Shown here piece by piece: positions 9,068 to 17,510 of a stretch of 64,000 bases of DNA. Location: contig NZ_NWUC01000007.1 of the NCBI RefSeq assembly GCF_002750855.1, positions 62,001-126,000 of the forward strand, written 5' to 3'. Below the pieces are notes generated by a model that had not been told where the DNA came from, ran no database searches, and was given only the letters and a program-made list of their open reading frames with translations. The position numbers were made by a program, and so were the translations under genes. Every line of letters begins with the position of its first letter. Within the stretch, counting starts at the first letter, position 1. The stretch comes from Neopararhizobium haloflavum (GTDB lineage: Bacteria > Pseudomonadota > Alphaproteobacteria > Rhizobiales > Rhizobiaceae).

Positions 9068-10033
9068 TCATCGGCCCTGCGCGCCGCGGCGCAGCCAATC
9101 GTGCACGAAGGCGAGCTTGCGCAGCGCGTCCTTTGACAGAACGAACGGGTAGATATCCGACAGCCCCATGGACCGGTTGATGTTGTTGACGCCCACGGTG
9201 AGCGATGCGGCAACATGGAGAAGGCGCTCGGCATCAGGTTCCGAATAGGGTTCCCAGGCCGGGCCCGGCAGTTCCGGTGACGTGAACCCTGCTGCGACGA
9301 AACTGTCGGCGATATCGGTCAGGTGCAGCAGATGGGCGGCCGTCTCGGCCCAGTCCTCGTGCGGATGCGCGGAGGCATAGGTCGTCAGGAAGCGTTCTCT
9401 CCAATCCGAGGGCGGGCCGTCGCTGTAGTGGCGCTGGAGAGCGGCGGTGTAGTCGGCCCGCTCATCGCCGAACACCGACCGGAAGGCCTCAAGGAAATCC
9501 TCGCGCAGGCCGAGTCGCCACCAAAGCATATGCGCGATTTCGTGGCGCATGTGGCCAATCATCGTGCGGTATGGCTCATTCAGCGCCTCCTGGCGTGTTG
9601 TGCTCAGCACGCGATCGGCTTCCGCGACGCTGATCGTCACCACACCTTCGGCATGTCCCATAAGCACCGGCGCCCTGCCTTCGGCAAGCATGTGAAAGAC
9701 CGGCGGCACGCCCGGATCCTCTGGCCGGAACCAGTTCCACTGGCCGAGATTGTCGAGCACCCACCGCTTGGCGGCTTCGGTCAGCGCCCAGTTCGGCATC
9801 GCGTCGAGGATTTCAGGATCGGGCGCGAGCTTGGTCATCGCGCATGACCGGCAGAAGGCACCCTCCTCGGGGGCGATCCAGTTGCACCCGATCACCTCCC
9901 GGTTGGCACAGAAGGGCGGCATTGGAATGAATGCCCTTGCCTGCGGATCGTAGGCAACCGGTGTGCCGTCGGACACGGCGAGGTTATCGAACCAGAGAGA
10001 CCCCTGCCCGATTGGGTTGGAAAAAACACGCAT
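9068..10033 (-). CDS. Putative zinc-dependent peptidase (DUF2248-like) with degenerate N-terminal zinc ribbon
   Basis: The 321-residue protein has a zincin motif H164-E-I-A-H168 (MRHEIAHMLWW), a later glutamate in HEDWAETAAHLLH, and the NWALTEAAKRWVLDNLGQW region of a putative metallopeptidase family. Members normally begin with two zinc-ribbon CxxC pairs. Here the second survives (FCRSCAMT) with another cysteine pair before it (CANREVIGC), but the first CxxC is replaced by FSNPIGQGSLWFDN. Cytosolic; substrate unknown. Convergent with usp. ATG 10033 is the only reasonable start. Confidence 0.7.
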   Translation of the reverse strand: MRVFSNPIGQGSLWFDNLAVSDGTPVAYDPQARAFIPMPPFCANREVIGCNWIAPEEGAFCRSCAMTKLAPDPEILDAMPNWALTEAAKRWVLDNLGQWNWFRPEDPGVPPVFHMLAEGRAPVLMGHAEGVVTISVAEADRVLSTTRQEALNEPYRTMIGHMRHEIAHMLWWRLGLREDFLEAFRSVFGDERADYTAALQRHYSDGPPSDWRERFLTTYASAHPHEDWAETAAHLLHLTDIADSFVAAGFTSPELPGPAWEPYSEPDAERLLHVAASLTVGVNNINRSMGLSDIYPFVLSKDALRKLAFVHDWLRRGAQGR

Positions 10034-10528
10034 TCAGCAATGTCTCCGATATACGGCGGCTTGAGGGATGGCGCGGAGGTAACTGCTTCGGCGAACCGTC
10101 GTTCCTTGCGCTTGGTAATGTTTCTCCGCTTGAGCACTGAGTAGTCCGCACTTCACAAGATCGCCCGTTCCGATGGAGATATTGGTTCGGCTTGCCATGT
10201 CTGCTTCAGGCCACTAACCGTGGCCCCGGCAGCTACCGATACGCGGCGCAGAGTGGGCTCTACGAAGGCTTGTCGCTGCCGACCCGAGAGGATCTCAAGA
10301 CGCTGGCAACGGCGGATGGGATGGCGGACATGCCAGTTCCGGTTTGCTTGAATAGAGAGCTGCCGTGCGGCTGTCGTCGCCCGAGGACGTTCAGACTAAC
10401 TCCGCGCCATACTACAACGATCCATCTTGCCCGCGCAAAATCACTGAAGCCGCGCGACCCTCTAGCAATGCGATGACAGCGTCGATCCCTCGGTGACCGA
10501 GCCGCCTGCTCGTCAATTGGACCGGCTG
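10034..10528. other. Intergenic region, no gene supported
   Basis: 495 bases between the peptidase and beta-lactamase genes, both on the minus strand. A plus open frame at 10192-10476 (94 codons) has no recognisable motif or ribosome-binding site. The promoter of the peptidase gene should lie at the left end. Confidence 0.35.
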
Positions 10529-11695
10529 TCAGTGCGCCGCAAACCCCGGATCAAGCTCAGACAAGATGGCGTACGCGGTCTTGATCCGCAGCGGGTTCGA
10601 CCAAAAGCGGTTCGCGAGCATCACGATGGCCGTCCCGCGTTCGGGCGAGTAAAGGGCGTAGGCACCAAAGCCGCCCGTCGATCCAGTCTTGCTCACCGTT
10701 CCAACGAGGCTTCGGTCGCTAACCAGACCGTCGACGGTCTCGACGCTGTTTGGCTCCAGCACGAACGCAGGATCTGCACCTTGAAGAAGGTCGGAAAGGC
10801 GTGCGGGTGCGGGATATAGCTCCCATCCAAGACCCTGATGCATCGCGTTCATGCGGTAAACGCCGGAGCGCGCAGTCCGGAGCCCTTCGGCCAGCGAACC
10901 CGTTCCAGCCGACTTGAACATCGACGCTTCCACGAACCGAAGGAAGTCCGCCGCCGTGGTCTTGATGCCGTAGGCTTCTTTGTCGAAGAGGCCGGGCTTG
11001 ACCCTTACAGGTTTGTTATCCCGCGTGTAGCCTTGCGCGTAATCCTGAGCGCCCTCGTCGGGCACGGTCAGGAAAGTGTCGGTGAGCTCGAGGGGTGCCA
11101 GGACCTTCGCGCGCAGAAGCTCGCCGAAAGGGCGCCCAGCGGCCTTCGCCACCAGGTGACCGAACAAGCCGATGGATGGGTTGGAGTAGAGCCGGCTCTC
11201 GCCGATCGTCGTGCTGGGTTCAAATCCGCGATACCAATCCGCGAAGTTGCTCTCATCGACACCCCCGGGAAACTGCAGCGGCAAGCCGCCAGCATTGTAG
11301 GTAGCAAGTTCCAGAAGGCTCGCGCCTCCGATTGGATTGCCCTGGAGTTCCTTCATGAGATTCTGAGCCGAGGCGGAGAGATCCACGGCTCCTTCGGCCT
11401 GAAGGACTGCTCCGAGCGTTGCTGTAAAAGGTTTCGACAGCGAGCCAATCTCGAAGATAGTGCGATCGTTCACGGCGACTTGGGTTTCGCGCGAGGCGAC
11501 ACCGTAATGAAACACGTGTCGCTGGCCGGCAACCAGAACGGCGACCGACATGCCGGGAATGCCGTGCTCGGCCATCACGGGCTCGACGGCTGCGTCCACG
11601 ACGGCTTGAAATTGGTCGTCTGCATGGGCGGGGATGGCAACAAACAGGGCGACGACGGCCGTAAGAGACGCCGACGACAAAAATGCAAAGTTCAT
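10529..11695 (-). CDS. Serine beta-lactamase-family protein, class C (AmpC) type
   Basis: The 388-residue protein has a signal peptide (probable cleavage after AHA, residue 25) and the three class C active-site elements in order: S85-L-S-K88, Y170-S-N172 and K336-T-G338. Spacing and length fit AmpC cephalosporinases, so a periplasmic serine beta-lactamase is likely, although related esterases and DD-peptidases share these motifs. ATG 11695 is chosen over a start six codons upstream because GGAG is six bases before it. No ampR-type regulator is adjacent. A 17-bp palindrome lies about 110 bases upstream. Confidence 0.8.
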   Translation of the reverse strand: MNFAFLSSASLTAVVALFVAIPAHADDQFQAVVDAAVEPVMAEHGIPGMSVAVLVAGQRHVFHYGVASRETQVAVNDRTIFEIGSLSKPFTATLGAVLQAEGAVDLSASAQNLMKELQGNPIGGASLLELATYNAGGLPLQFPGGVDESNFADWYRGFEPSTTIGESRLYSNPSIGLFGHLVAKAAGRPFGELLRAKVLAPLELTDTFLTVPDEGAQDYAQGYTRDNKPVRVKPGLFDKEAYGIKTTAADFLRFVEASMFKSAGTGSLAEGLRTARSGVYRMNAMHQGLGWELYPAPARLSDLLQGADPAFVLEPNSVETVDGLVSDRSLVGTVSKTGSTGGFGAYALYSPERGTAIVMLANRFWSNPLRIKTAYAILSELDPGFAAH

Positions 11696-11806
11696 ATGAA
11701 ACTCCAACGACACAAACGTTTCCCCGCCACCGCCGATCCGAGGTCAGCTAGGAAACCTGAGCTAGAGCGATGCTCAGGGGATCGTGGCATCAAGAAGGCC
11801 ACAGGC

Positions 11807-11823
11807 GGACCGTCGGACGGTCC
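11807..11823. promoter_or_regulatory. Palindrome upstream of the beta-lactamase gene
   Basis: GGACCGTC-G-GACGGTCC: perfect 8-bp arms around one base, 112 bases upstream of the beta-lactamase ATG and 306 bases before the divergent methyltransferase. The centre is too tight for an RNA hairpin loop, so a dimeric DNA-binding site is more plausible. The flanking 11696-12128 holds no gene that I can support. Confidence 0.35.
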
Positions 11824-12128
11824 TCCTCTGCCTCTGCGTCAGAGGTGTTTTCGTCCCAACCCGCCCTGCGAATCCATATGCCGCTTTCCTCGCTGCCGAT
11901 AACGCCGCTATCATGTCGTGATCGAAATCCTTGCGGACCGACGAACGAGTTTGAAATCATTCATCTTTAGGGCGGGACAATGAGCATACGGGTGAAGCCC
12001 ACTCCCTCCGGACGATCACGATCCAGAACGCGACCATCGTCCTGATCGCCCGAGACCATTTTCCTCATGGAGGGACGGAGTTTTTTGATACAGACATTCT
12101 TCGGACATCCGCAGAGGGAGGAAGTCGA

Positions 12129-12755
12129 TTGCGAAACGAGGAACTGGACGTCTCTCCGGACAAGCGCCCTGTCAGCCCGTCGGCCGAACGCAACAAGGGA
12201 CCCATCGCCGATGTTCTGAAGCGCGTCCTGCCCAATCGTGGCCTGGTGCTCGAAATCAGCAGCGGGACAGGTCAACATGTCGTGCATTTTGCACGCATGA
12301 TGCCGCACCTCACGTGGCAGCCCAGCGAAAGCGACGAGCTCTGCCTCGAATGGATCAAGCAGTGGATCGCGGCTGAAGCGCGCGAAAACATTCTACCCCC
12401 GGTGCGCCTCGACGTGACCGAATTGCCCTGGCAGGCTGGACCTGCGGCGGCGGTCGTTTGTCTGAACATGATTCACATCGCCCCATGGTCTGCCACGGAG
12501 GGACTCGTTCGCGGTGCGCAAGCCGTCCTTGGCCAAGGCGGCATCCTTTCCCTCTATGGTCCATATCTGCGAAGCGGTGTGCACACATCGCCGAGCAACG
12601 TGGCGTTCGACCGCGAGTTGCGGTCGCGCAATCCGGAATGGGGTTTACGCCATGTCGAGGATGTCACCCGTTGCGCTGCGTTGCACGGGTTTGGGCAACC
12701 GGAACTCCATGAGATGCCCACGAACAATCTGTCGCTCGTATTCCGCAAGCACTGA
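12129..12755 (+). CDS. DUF938 SAM-dependent methyltransferase-like protein
   Basis: The 208-residue protein matches the DUF938 family: SPSAERNKGPI near the start, a SAM-binding motif LEISSGTGQHVVHFA (about residues 42-56), and NMIHIAPW followed by LYGPY. The substrate is unknown. The start is TTG 12129, supported by a strong GAGGGAGGAAG ribosome-binding site and by no better in-frame start before the conserved region. It stands alone, divergent from the beta-lactamase gene and convergent with the threonine-synthase-like gene. Confidence 0.75.
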   Translation: MRNEELDVSPDKRPVSPSAERNKGPIADVLKRVLPNRGLVLEISSGTGQHVVHFARMMPHLTWQPSESDELCLEWIKQWIAAEARENILPPVRLDVTELPWQAGPAAAVVCLNMIHIAPWSATEGLVRGAQAVLGQGGILSLYGPYLRSGVHTSPSNVAFDRELRSRNPEWGLRHVEDVTRCAALHGFGQPELHEMPTNNLSLVFRKH

Positions 12756-12889
12756 AGTCGACCCGCAGCCTTCTCGCGACAGGACCGGATAGAGTACGAA
12801 AAAGAATGGTCCGGCTTTCGCCCTCCCATTGGACCAACTGCCGCTGGACGTATGAGCCGTGATAGGTGCAACGCGATACCTTTTGCCCA

Positions 12890-14092
12890 TCAAATAGCAT
12901 TCAGATCGGCGTTCGCTGGATAGTCGTTAGGGGCGGTGCGTACGCTAACCCAAGACATGTCCTTTAGCCCATGGCCGGTCGTCACAGCGAGTATCCGCTC
13001 GTCCTTCTCGATCAGTCCAATCTCTAACAATCTGTCAATAGCTGCGATGGGAACGGCTGCGCTAGGCTCGACAAGAATGCCTTCGGTCGTGGCGAGCAGT
13101 TCTGCGCCGGCGCGGATCGCATCGTCATCGACGGCCATCGCCGTTCCATCATGGCGGCGTATCCAATCGAGTGTATAATCTCCGTCCCGCTCATAGCCCT
13201 CTAGCGTGTCGTTAAGCGCCGACGCGATTGTCGCGCGGTGTGCCCAAGTCTCTACTGGACCACCGTAAGCGAATGCACGGGCGATGGGCGCACAGGCCTC
13301 CGCCTGAACCGCTATCGGGCGCGGGATACTTGTGACAATCCCGGCAGCCATCAGACGGAGGTACCCCTTCATTATGCCGGCTAGCAGGGGCCCGCTGGAT
13401 ATAGGCAGGAGGATGACATCCGGCTCCAGTGCGGCGATCTCGTATGTGATGGTCGCATAGGCATCGACACCGTACGGGTTGTGATATGTGGTCGTCAGAT
13501 TCACCCAGCCCTTCTCCCGCGATAGCTGGTCGGCCAGGCGGCAGCAATGCGCAGTATTTCCGTCGATTGTCACGAGCTGTGCGCCCGTCGCCGCGATCTG
13601 GCGCAATTTCGCCTCTGGCGCCGTCGCCGGCACAAAAACGACGAGCGGCAGGCCTGCGCGTGCAGCATAGGCCGCGCTCGACGCGCCCGCATTGCCGCTG
13701 GAGGAAAGCACGAGACCAGGTTTCTCGTACTGTCGCGCCAAGGATGTCGCGAGTGCGATTGCCCGGTCCTTGAACGAGCCCGTCGGCATGATCGAGTCGT
13801 TCTTGATCCAAAGATCCCGAAGGCCCGTCTTATCCGCCAATCGCGCTGTCGCCAGAAGCGGCGAAGCTCCTTCGCCAAGTGTGATGCGGTTTTCTGGATC
13901 GCAACTTGGTAGATGTTCCGCCCAGCGCCATATACCCGTCGCTTCACCTCCGGTCGCACGACCAGATGGCGCTGCGAGTTCGAGATCGAGAATGCCGCGA
14001 CATGCCGGGCAGGTCGACGGCACGTCTTCGATAGGCGTTTTTGCGCCGCAGGCGGTACAGCGGAGCGTTTCGCGGTTCGGCGAACTGCTCAC
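12890..14092 (-). CDS. Threonine-synthase-like PLP-dependent lyase with N-terminal zinc ribbon
   Basis: A 400-residue fold-type II PLP enzyme. It begins with a rubredoxin-like knuckle (CTACG, then CPACR, residues 12-34). The PLP lysine lies in GSFKDRA and the phosphate-binding loop in SSSGNAGASSAAYAARAG. Such proteins are annotated threonine synthase, but catabolic operons contain paralogues acting as lyases on related beta-substituted amino acids. It is the last gene of the ridA operon, overlapping the creatininase-family gene by four bases (ATGA). That context argues for a catabolic role over threonine biosynthesis; the substrate is unproven. Confidence 0.75.
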   Translation of the reverse strand: MSSSPNRETLRCTACGAKTPIEDVPSTCPACRGILDLELAAPSGRATGGEATGIWRWAEHLPSCDPENRITLGEGASPLLATARLADKTGLRDLWIKNDSIMPTGSFKDRAIALATSLARQYEKPGLVLSSSGNAGASSAAYAARAGLPLVVFVPATAPEAKLRQIAATGAQLVTIDGNTAHCCRLADQLSREKGWVNLTTTYHNPYGVDAYATITYEIAALEPDVILLPISSGPLLAGIMKGYLRLMAAGIVTSIPRPIAVQAEACAPIARAFAYGGPVETWAHRATIASALNDTLEGYERDGDYTLDWIRRHDGTAMAVDDDAIRAGAELLATTEGILVEPSAAVPIAAIDRLLEIGLIEKDERILAVTTGHGLKDMSWVSVRTAPNDYPANADLNAI

Positions 14093-14877
14093 GGAGCTTC
14101 TCCGACAAGTCTGCGCGGCCGCGCCGCCTTGAGGTCGCGAACGACCATTCGCAATGCATCGATGACCGTTTCGGTGATCCGCGCGCCTTTTTCCGCGCTT
14201 GCTTTCGACGGATCGCCCACCGTACCCGTACCACCAGACTTTTCATGCATCGTACGGAAAAGCAACGCGCGGGCAGCGTGCAGCATATCCTCCTGCGCCC
14301 ATTCATGGGTTGCGACATGCGACATGGTGGTGATCTGGTCTTGCCGAACCTTGTCGGGGTGCGCCAGCATCATGACCGACGTTTCGAATTCGCACGCATG
14401 AGCCACACCCCCGTGCGCACTCTCCTGCAACGGTTCGAGCGCCTTTCCGGCAAGCGTCCACCATGTTGACATCACAACGTGGCAGTGACGGTGCCGTACA
14501 CCGATCTTGTCGGCAAGCACATGGCCGATCGCCCGATTGCCGCCGTGGCTGTTGAAAATCAATATCCGGTCGAATCCATGCGCGATCACCGATTCCAGAA
14601 GGTCCGCCGCATAGGCGAGGAAGGTCTCGGATTGAACGGTAAGCGTTCCGGCAAAATCCATGTGGTGCTGCGAGCACGCGACACGGATCTGCGGCAGGAT
14701 CAGCATGTCCTCGCCGAAACGCGTCTCGGCTTCAGCCAAGAAATGGCTGCCGATGTCGCAGTCTACCGAAAGCGGCAGGTGCGCGCCGTGCTGCTCGACG
14801 GCGGCGATCGGCAATATGACCGGCATGCGCCGGTCGAGCCCGGCGAATTCGGTGGTGGCGAGCCTATCCCAGATCAT
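14089..14877 (-). CDS. Creatininase-family amidohydrolase
   Basis: The 262-residue protein has the creatininase metal-binding pattern VEQHGAHLPLSVDCDI (about residues 25-40) and FNSHGGNRAIG. Members open cyclic amides or hydrolyse formamide-type bonds using two metals. ATG 14877 makes a classic four-base ATGA overlap with the upstream amidohydrolase stop; a start five codons earlier is possible. The end overlaps the next gene by four bases as well, so ridA-amidohydrolase-creatininase-thrC-like is a tightly coupled operon. Confidence 0.82.
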   Translation of the reverse strand: MIWDRLATTEFAGLDRRMPVILPIAAVEQHGAHLPLSVDCDIGSHFLAEAETRFGEDMLILPQIRVACSQHHMDFAGTLTVQSETFLAYAADLLESVIAHGFDRILIFNSHGGNRAIGHVLADKIGVRHRHCHVVMSTWWTLAGKALEPLQESAHGGVAHACEFETSVMMLAHPDKVRQDQITTMSHVATHEWAQEDMLHAARALLFRTMHEKSGGTGTVGDPSKASAEKGARITETVIDALRMVVRDLKAARPRRLVGEAP

Positions 14878-16010
14878 TTCGGGTACCACCATTCTCCGCC
14901 GACCACGACGCCTTCGGCCATCAGCCGCTCCTTCACCGTCAACACCTCACCTTCCACATCCTCCAGCCTGTGCTCGCCCGCGACGAGCGAGAGGATGGAC
15001 GCATCCCCGACCGCGCCCTTGCGGAAGGTCCCGAGTTCCGGTCGGTCGATCGCTTCCGCGGCCTTCACCGTCGAGCGCGCTATCACCTCGTCGAGCGGCA
15101 TGCCGAGGCCGAGGAACTTGCTCATCGTGGTAAGCTGATCGTAGGCCGGGCCTTCCAGGCAGAAGGCGTGGACGTCGGACGAGATTGTGTCCGGCGGGAA
15201 GCCTCCGGCGAGCATGGCCCGCGCGGTACGGTAGGAGAACGATCCCATGCCGTGGCCGATGTCGAAATAGACGCCGCGCTCGCGCGCCGCCAGCACCTCG
15301 TCCTTGATCGTCCCGTCGCCCCTGACGGGTGAATTTGGGAACGGCCGGAAGCAATGGGTCAGCACGTCGCCCTTGCGCAACTTGGCGACGACCGCCTCGT
15401 AGGAGGGCGGCGGCTCGTCGATGTGGCACATGACCGGCAATCCGGTCTCGTCGGAAAGGCCGAGTGCGACGTCGAGCGGCGCGATGCCCTGCGGGCCGCT
15501 GGCGTGCCGGCCGATCCTGACCTTGATGCCGACGATCACGTCGCGGTTTTCCTCGATGACCCGGCGCGCGTGGTTCGGGGCCATGAGCCGGAAATCGTGG
15601 CTCTCCCCGACCATGACGACCGGGTCGAACCCGTAGATGCCGGCAAACGACACGTGCAGATAGACGAGGATACGCGTTTCCGACGGTTCGATGACGTGCT
15701 TACGGAAGCCGGCGAAATTACCGGGTCCCGCGCTGCCCGTGTCGATGCTGGTGGTCACCGCGCTGGTGCGCGCGAATTCCTCGGCATCGATCCCTAGCGA
15801 CGTCCCGCCCCAATAGACGTGTGTGTGCAGGTCGATGATGCCGGGTGTGACGATCTTGCCGGTCACGTCCCGGACATTGTTGGTAAGCTGCGCCAGACCG
15901 TCCTCGACGGCCACGACGTTGCCGTCGGCAAACCCGACGTCGGTAACAGCGTCGATCGATTGCGAGGGATCGACGACGCGGCCGCCGGTGAGGACGAGAT
16001 CAAATGTCAT
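14874..16010 (-). CDS. Amidohydrolase/deacetylase-family metallohydrolase (dihydroorotase-like)
   Basis: The 378-residue protein is a metal-dependent amidohydrolase: the typical composite-domain opening FDLVLTGGRVVDPSQSIDAV, metal-binding DLHTHVYWG, a later HIDEPP, THCFRPF and the final SSDVHAF. It resembles D-aminoacylase/dihydroorotase-type enzymes that cleave amide or cyclic amide bonds. ATG 16010 begins the family-like N-terminus; the open frame extends upstream over the ridA end but reads as noise. It follows ridA by 41 bases. Confidence 0.82.
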   Translation of the reverse strand: MTFDLVLTGGRVVDPSQSIDAVTDVGFADGNVVAVEDGLAQLTNNVRDVTGKIVTPGIIDLHTHVYWGGTSLGIDAEEFARTSAVTTSIDTGSAGPGNFAGFRKHVIEPSETRILVYLHVSFAGIYGFDPVVMVGESHDFRLMAPNHARRVIEENRDVIVGIKVRIGRHASGPQGIAPLDVALGLSDETGLPVMCHIDEPPPSYEAVVAKLRKGDVLTHCFRPFPNSPVRGDGTIKDEVLAARERGVYFDIGHGMGSFSYRTARAMLAGGFPPDTISSDVHAFCLEGPAYDQLTTMSKFLGLGMPLDEVIARSTVKAAEAIDRPELGTFRKGAVGDASILSLVAGEHRLEDVEGEVLTVKERLMAEGVVVGGEWWYPK

Positions 16011-16051
16011 CTGGTGTTCCTGGCCTTTGTTTCGAACGCCGACTCCGTGGC

Positions 16052-16417
16052 TTATAAGGGCTTGTACGCGACGGCCTCGACCTCGATCTTGATGTCGACC
16101 ATCAGGCGCGATTCCACGGTCGTCCGCGCCGGCGGATCGCTCTCGAAATAACTCCCATAGACGTTGTTGAACGCCCCGAAGTCGCGCGCGTCCTCCAGCC
16201 AGACGGTCGTTTTGACGACATCGGCGAGTTCGGCGCCGGCAAGAGCGAGCGCCGCCTTCACGTTTTCCATCACCTGCTTCGTCTGCTCCTCGATTCCGCC
16301 GACCACGATGCTGCCGTTCGCACCCGCCGGCACCTGACCGGATATGTAGACGAAGTCTCCCGCCCGCACCGCTGGCGACAGCGGGACATGCGCCTTTCCG
16401 AAAGTCTGCTTGTTCAT
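16052..16417 (-). CDS. RidA-family enamine/imine deaminase
   Basis: The 121-residue protein has the RidA fold signature: FVYISGQVPAG near the start, QVMENVKAALALAGAELADV in the middle and the C-terminal ARTTVESRLMVDIKIEVEAVA. RidA proteins hydrolyse reactive enamines and imines released by PLP dehydratases, which fits the PLP enzymes in this cluster. It is first in the minus-strand operon; ATG 16417 is unambiguous. The shared divergent region with the RpiR regulator is AT-rich and probably the control region. Confidence 0.88.
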   Translation of the reverse strand: MNKQTFGKAHVPLSPAVRAGDFVYISGQVPAGANGSIVVGGIEEQTKQVMENVKAALALAGAELADVVKTTVWLEDARDFGAFNNVYGSYFESDPPARTTVESRLMVDIKIEVEAVAYKPL

Positions 16418-16477
16418 TCTCGAATGCCTTTCTCTTGTGAGAGCCTAGCCGCCCAGTACGCCCAACCATGCAATTAA

Positions 16478-16553
16478 TTTTCTTACATATTCGCCGCATA
16501 AGCCGCAATATCGGTTCAAAATCATCAGATTTAATGTTGCTTTTTTACATTTT
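16478..16553. promoter_or_regulatory. Divergent promoter region with a direct repeat (ridA/rpiR)
   Basis: Two copies of a similar AT-rich element lie in the same direction: TTTTCTTACATATT at 16478-16491 and TTTTTTACATTTT at 16541-16553. The stretch is clearly lower in GC than its surroundings and sits between ridA and the probable TTG start of rpiR, so it may hold both promoters and RpiR-binding sites. Confidence 0.4.
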
Positions 16554-16617
16554 GCCTGTCAAGCTTTCATCGAGAGCAGCCGGAAAGGCGCCGCAGAAAC
16601 GGCTTCGGGAGCATCGC

Positions 16618-17496
16618 TTGACCACAACGGACATCGTCAATCGACTTCGCATTTGGGCGGCCGACGGCAGCAAGGCCGAACGCCGCCTTGCCGAGATCAT
16701 CCTGTCCGATATCGAGTACGCCTCGCGCGCGCCGATCGCCGATCTTGCGCTGCGCGCCGGCGTCAGCGAACCGACGGTGACACGCTTTTGCCGCTCGCTT
16801 GGCTGCGAGGGCGTGCGCGACTTCAAGTTCAAACTCGCCCAAGTCCTGGCGATCGGCGGGCTCTACCTCTTCCCCGAGCCGCTGGTACGCGACGAACGCG
16901 ATGCTCGCGTCGTCGATGCCGTTGCGGAGGGTGCGGCGTCTGCCATCCAGCGCGTTCGCGACATCACCGACATGGACACCGTCAACGCCGTCGCCGAAAT
17001 GGCGGTCGAGGCCGGCCAGATATGCGTCTTCGGATCCGGCGGCGTCTCATCCCTCGGTGCCGTGGAGATGCAGAATCGCCTCTTCCGTCTCGGCCTCTCG
17101 GTCGTCGCCCAGACCGATGGGCAGATGCAGCGCATGCAGGCGGCGGTCTGCGACAAGAAATCCCTCGTATTCGCCATTTCCGCCTCGGGACAGGCGACCT
17201 CGATCATCGAGTCTGTGCGCGTTGCGCGCCAGTACGGCGCACGCACCGTCGCCATCACCAACCCCGACTCCGATCTGGCGAAGGAGGCGGAGGTCTGCCT
17301 TCCCTTCATCATCGCGCCCGACACCCAGCTCTACAAGCCCACGGCCGGCCGCTACTCGCTGCTCTTCATCATCGACCTGATCGCCATGACGACGGCCGAG
17401 CTGATCGGCCCGAGCGTGCTGGAAGGTCTTCGCCGCATCCGCATCAGCCTCTCCGGCCTCAACATGAGCGATCCCGGCCGGCCGGTGGGCGACTAG
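16618..17496 (+). CDS. RpiR/MurR-family transcriptional regulator
   Basis: The 292-residue protein has an N-terminal RpiR helix-turn-helix (IADLALRAGVSEPTVTRFCR, about residues 43-62) and a SIS domain (FGSGGVSSLGAVEMQNR; FAISASGQATSIIESVRVA). Such regulators sense phosphorylated or amino metabolites. I favour TTG 16618, which has GGGAG seven bases before it and gives the usual family length; the frame is open back to 16468 through AT-rich promoter-like sequence. It leads the plus-strand operon with the PLP lyase and dctQMP and likely controls both divergent operons. Confidence 0.85.
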   Translation: MTTTDIVNRLRIWAADGSKAERRLAEIILSDIEYASRAPIADLALRAGVSEPTVTRFCRSLGCEGVRDFKFKLAQVLAIGGLYLFPEPLVRDERDARVVDAVAEGAASAIQRVRDITDMDTVNAVAEMAVEAGQICVFGSGGVSSLGAVEMQNRLFRLGLSVVAQTDGQMQRMQAAVCDKKSLVFAISASGQATSIIESVRVARQYGARTVAITNPDSDLAKEAEVCLPFIIAPDTQLYKPTAGRYSLLFIIDLIAMTTAELIGPSVLEGLRRIRISLSGLNMSDPGRPVGD

Positions 17497-17510
17497 AAGG
17501 AGCGACGATC

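Noticed and set aside
12890-14092. Housekeeping threonine synthase
   Set aside because: Overlapping position in a catabolic operon argues for a lyase paralogue; no thrA or thrB neighbour.
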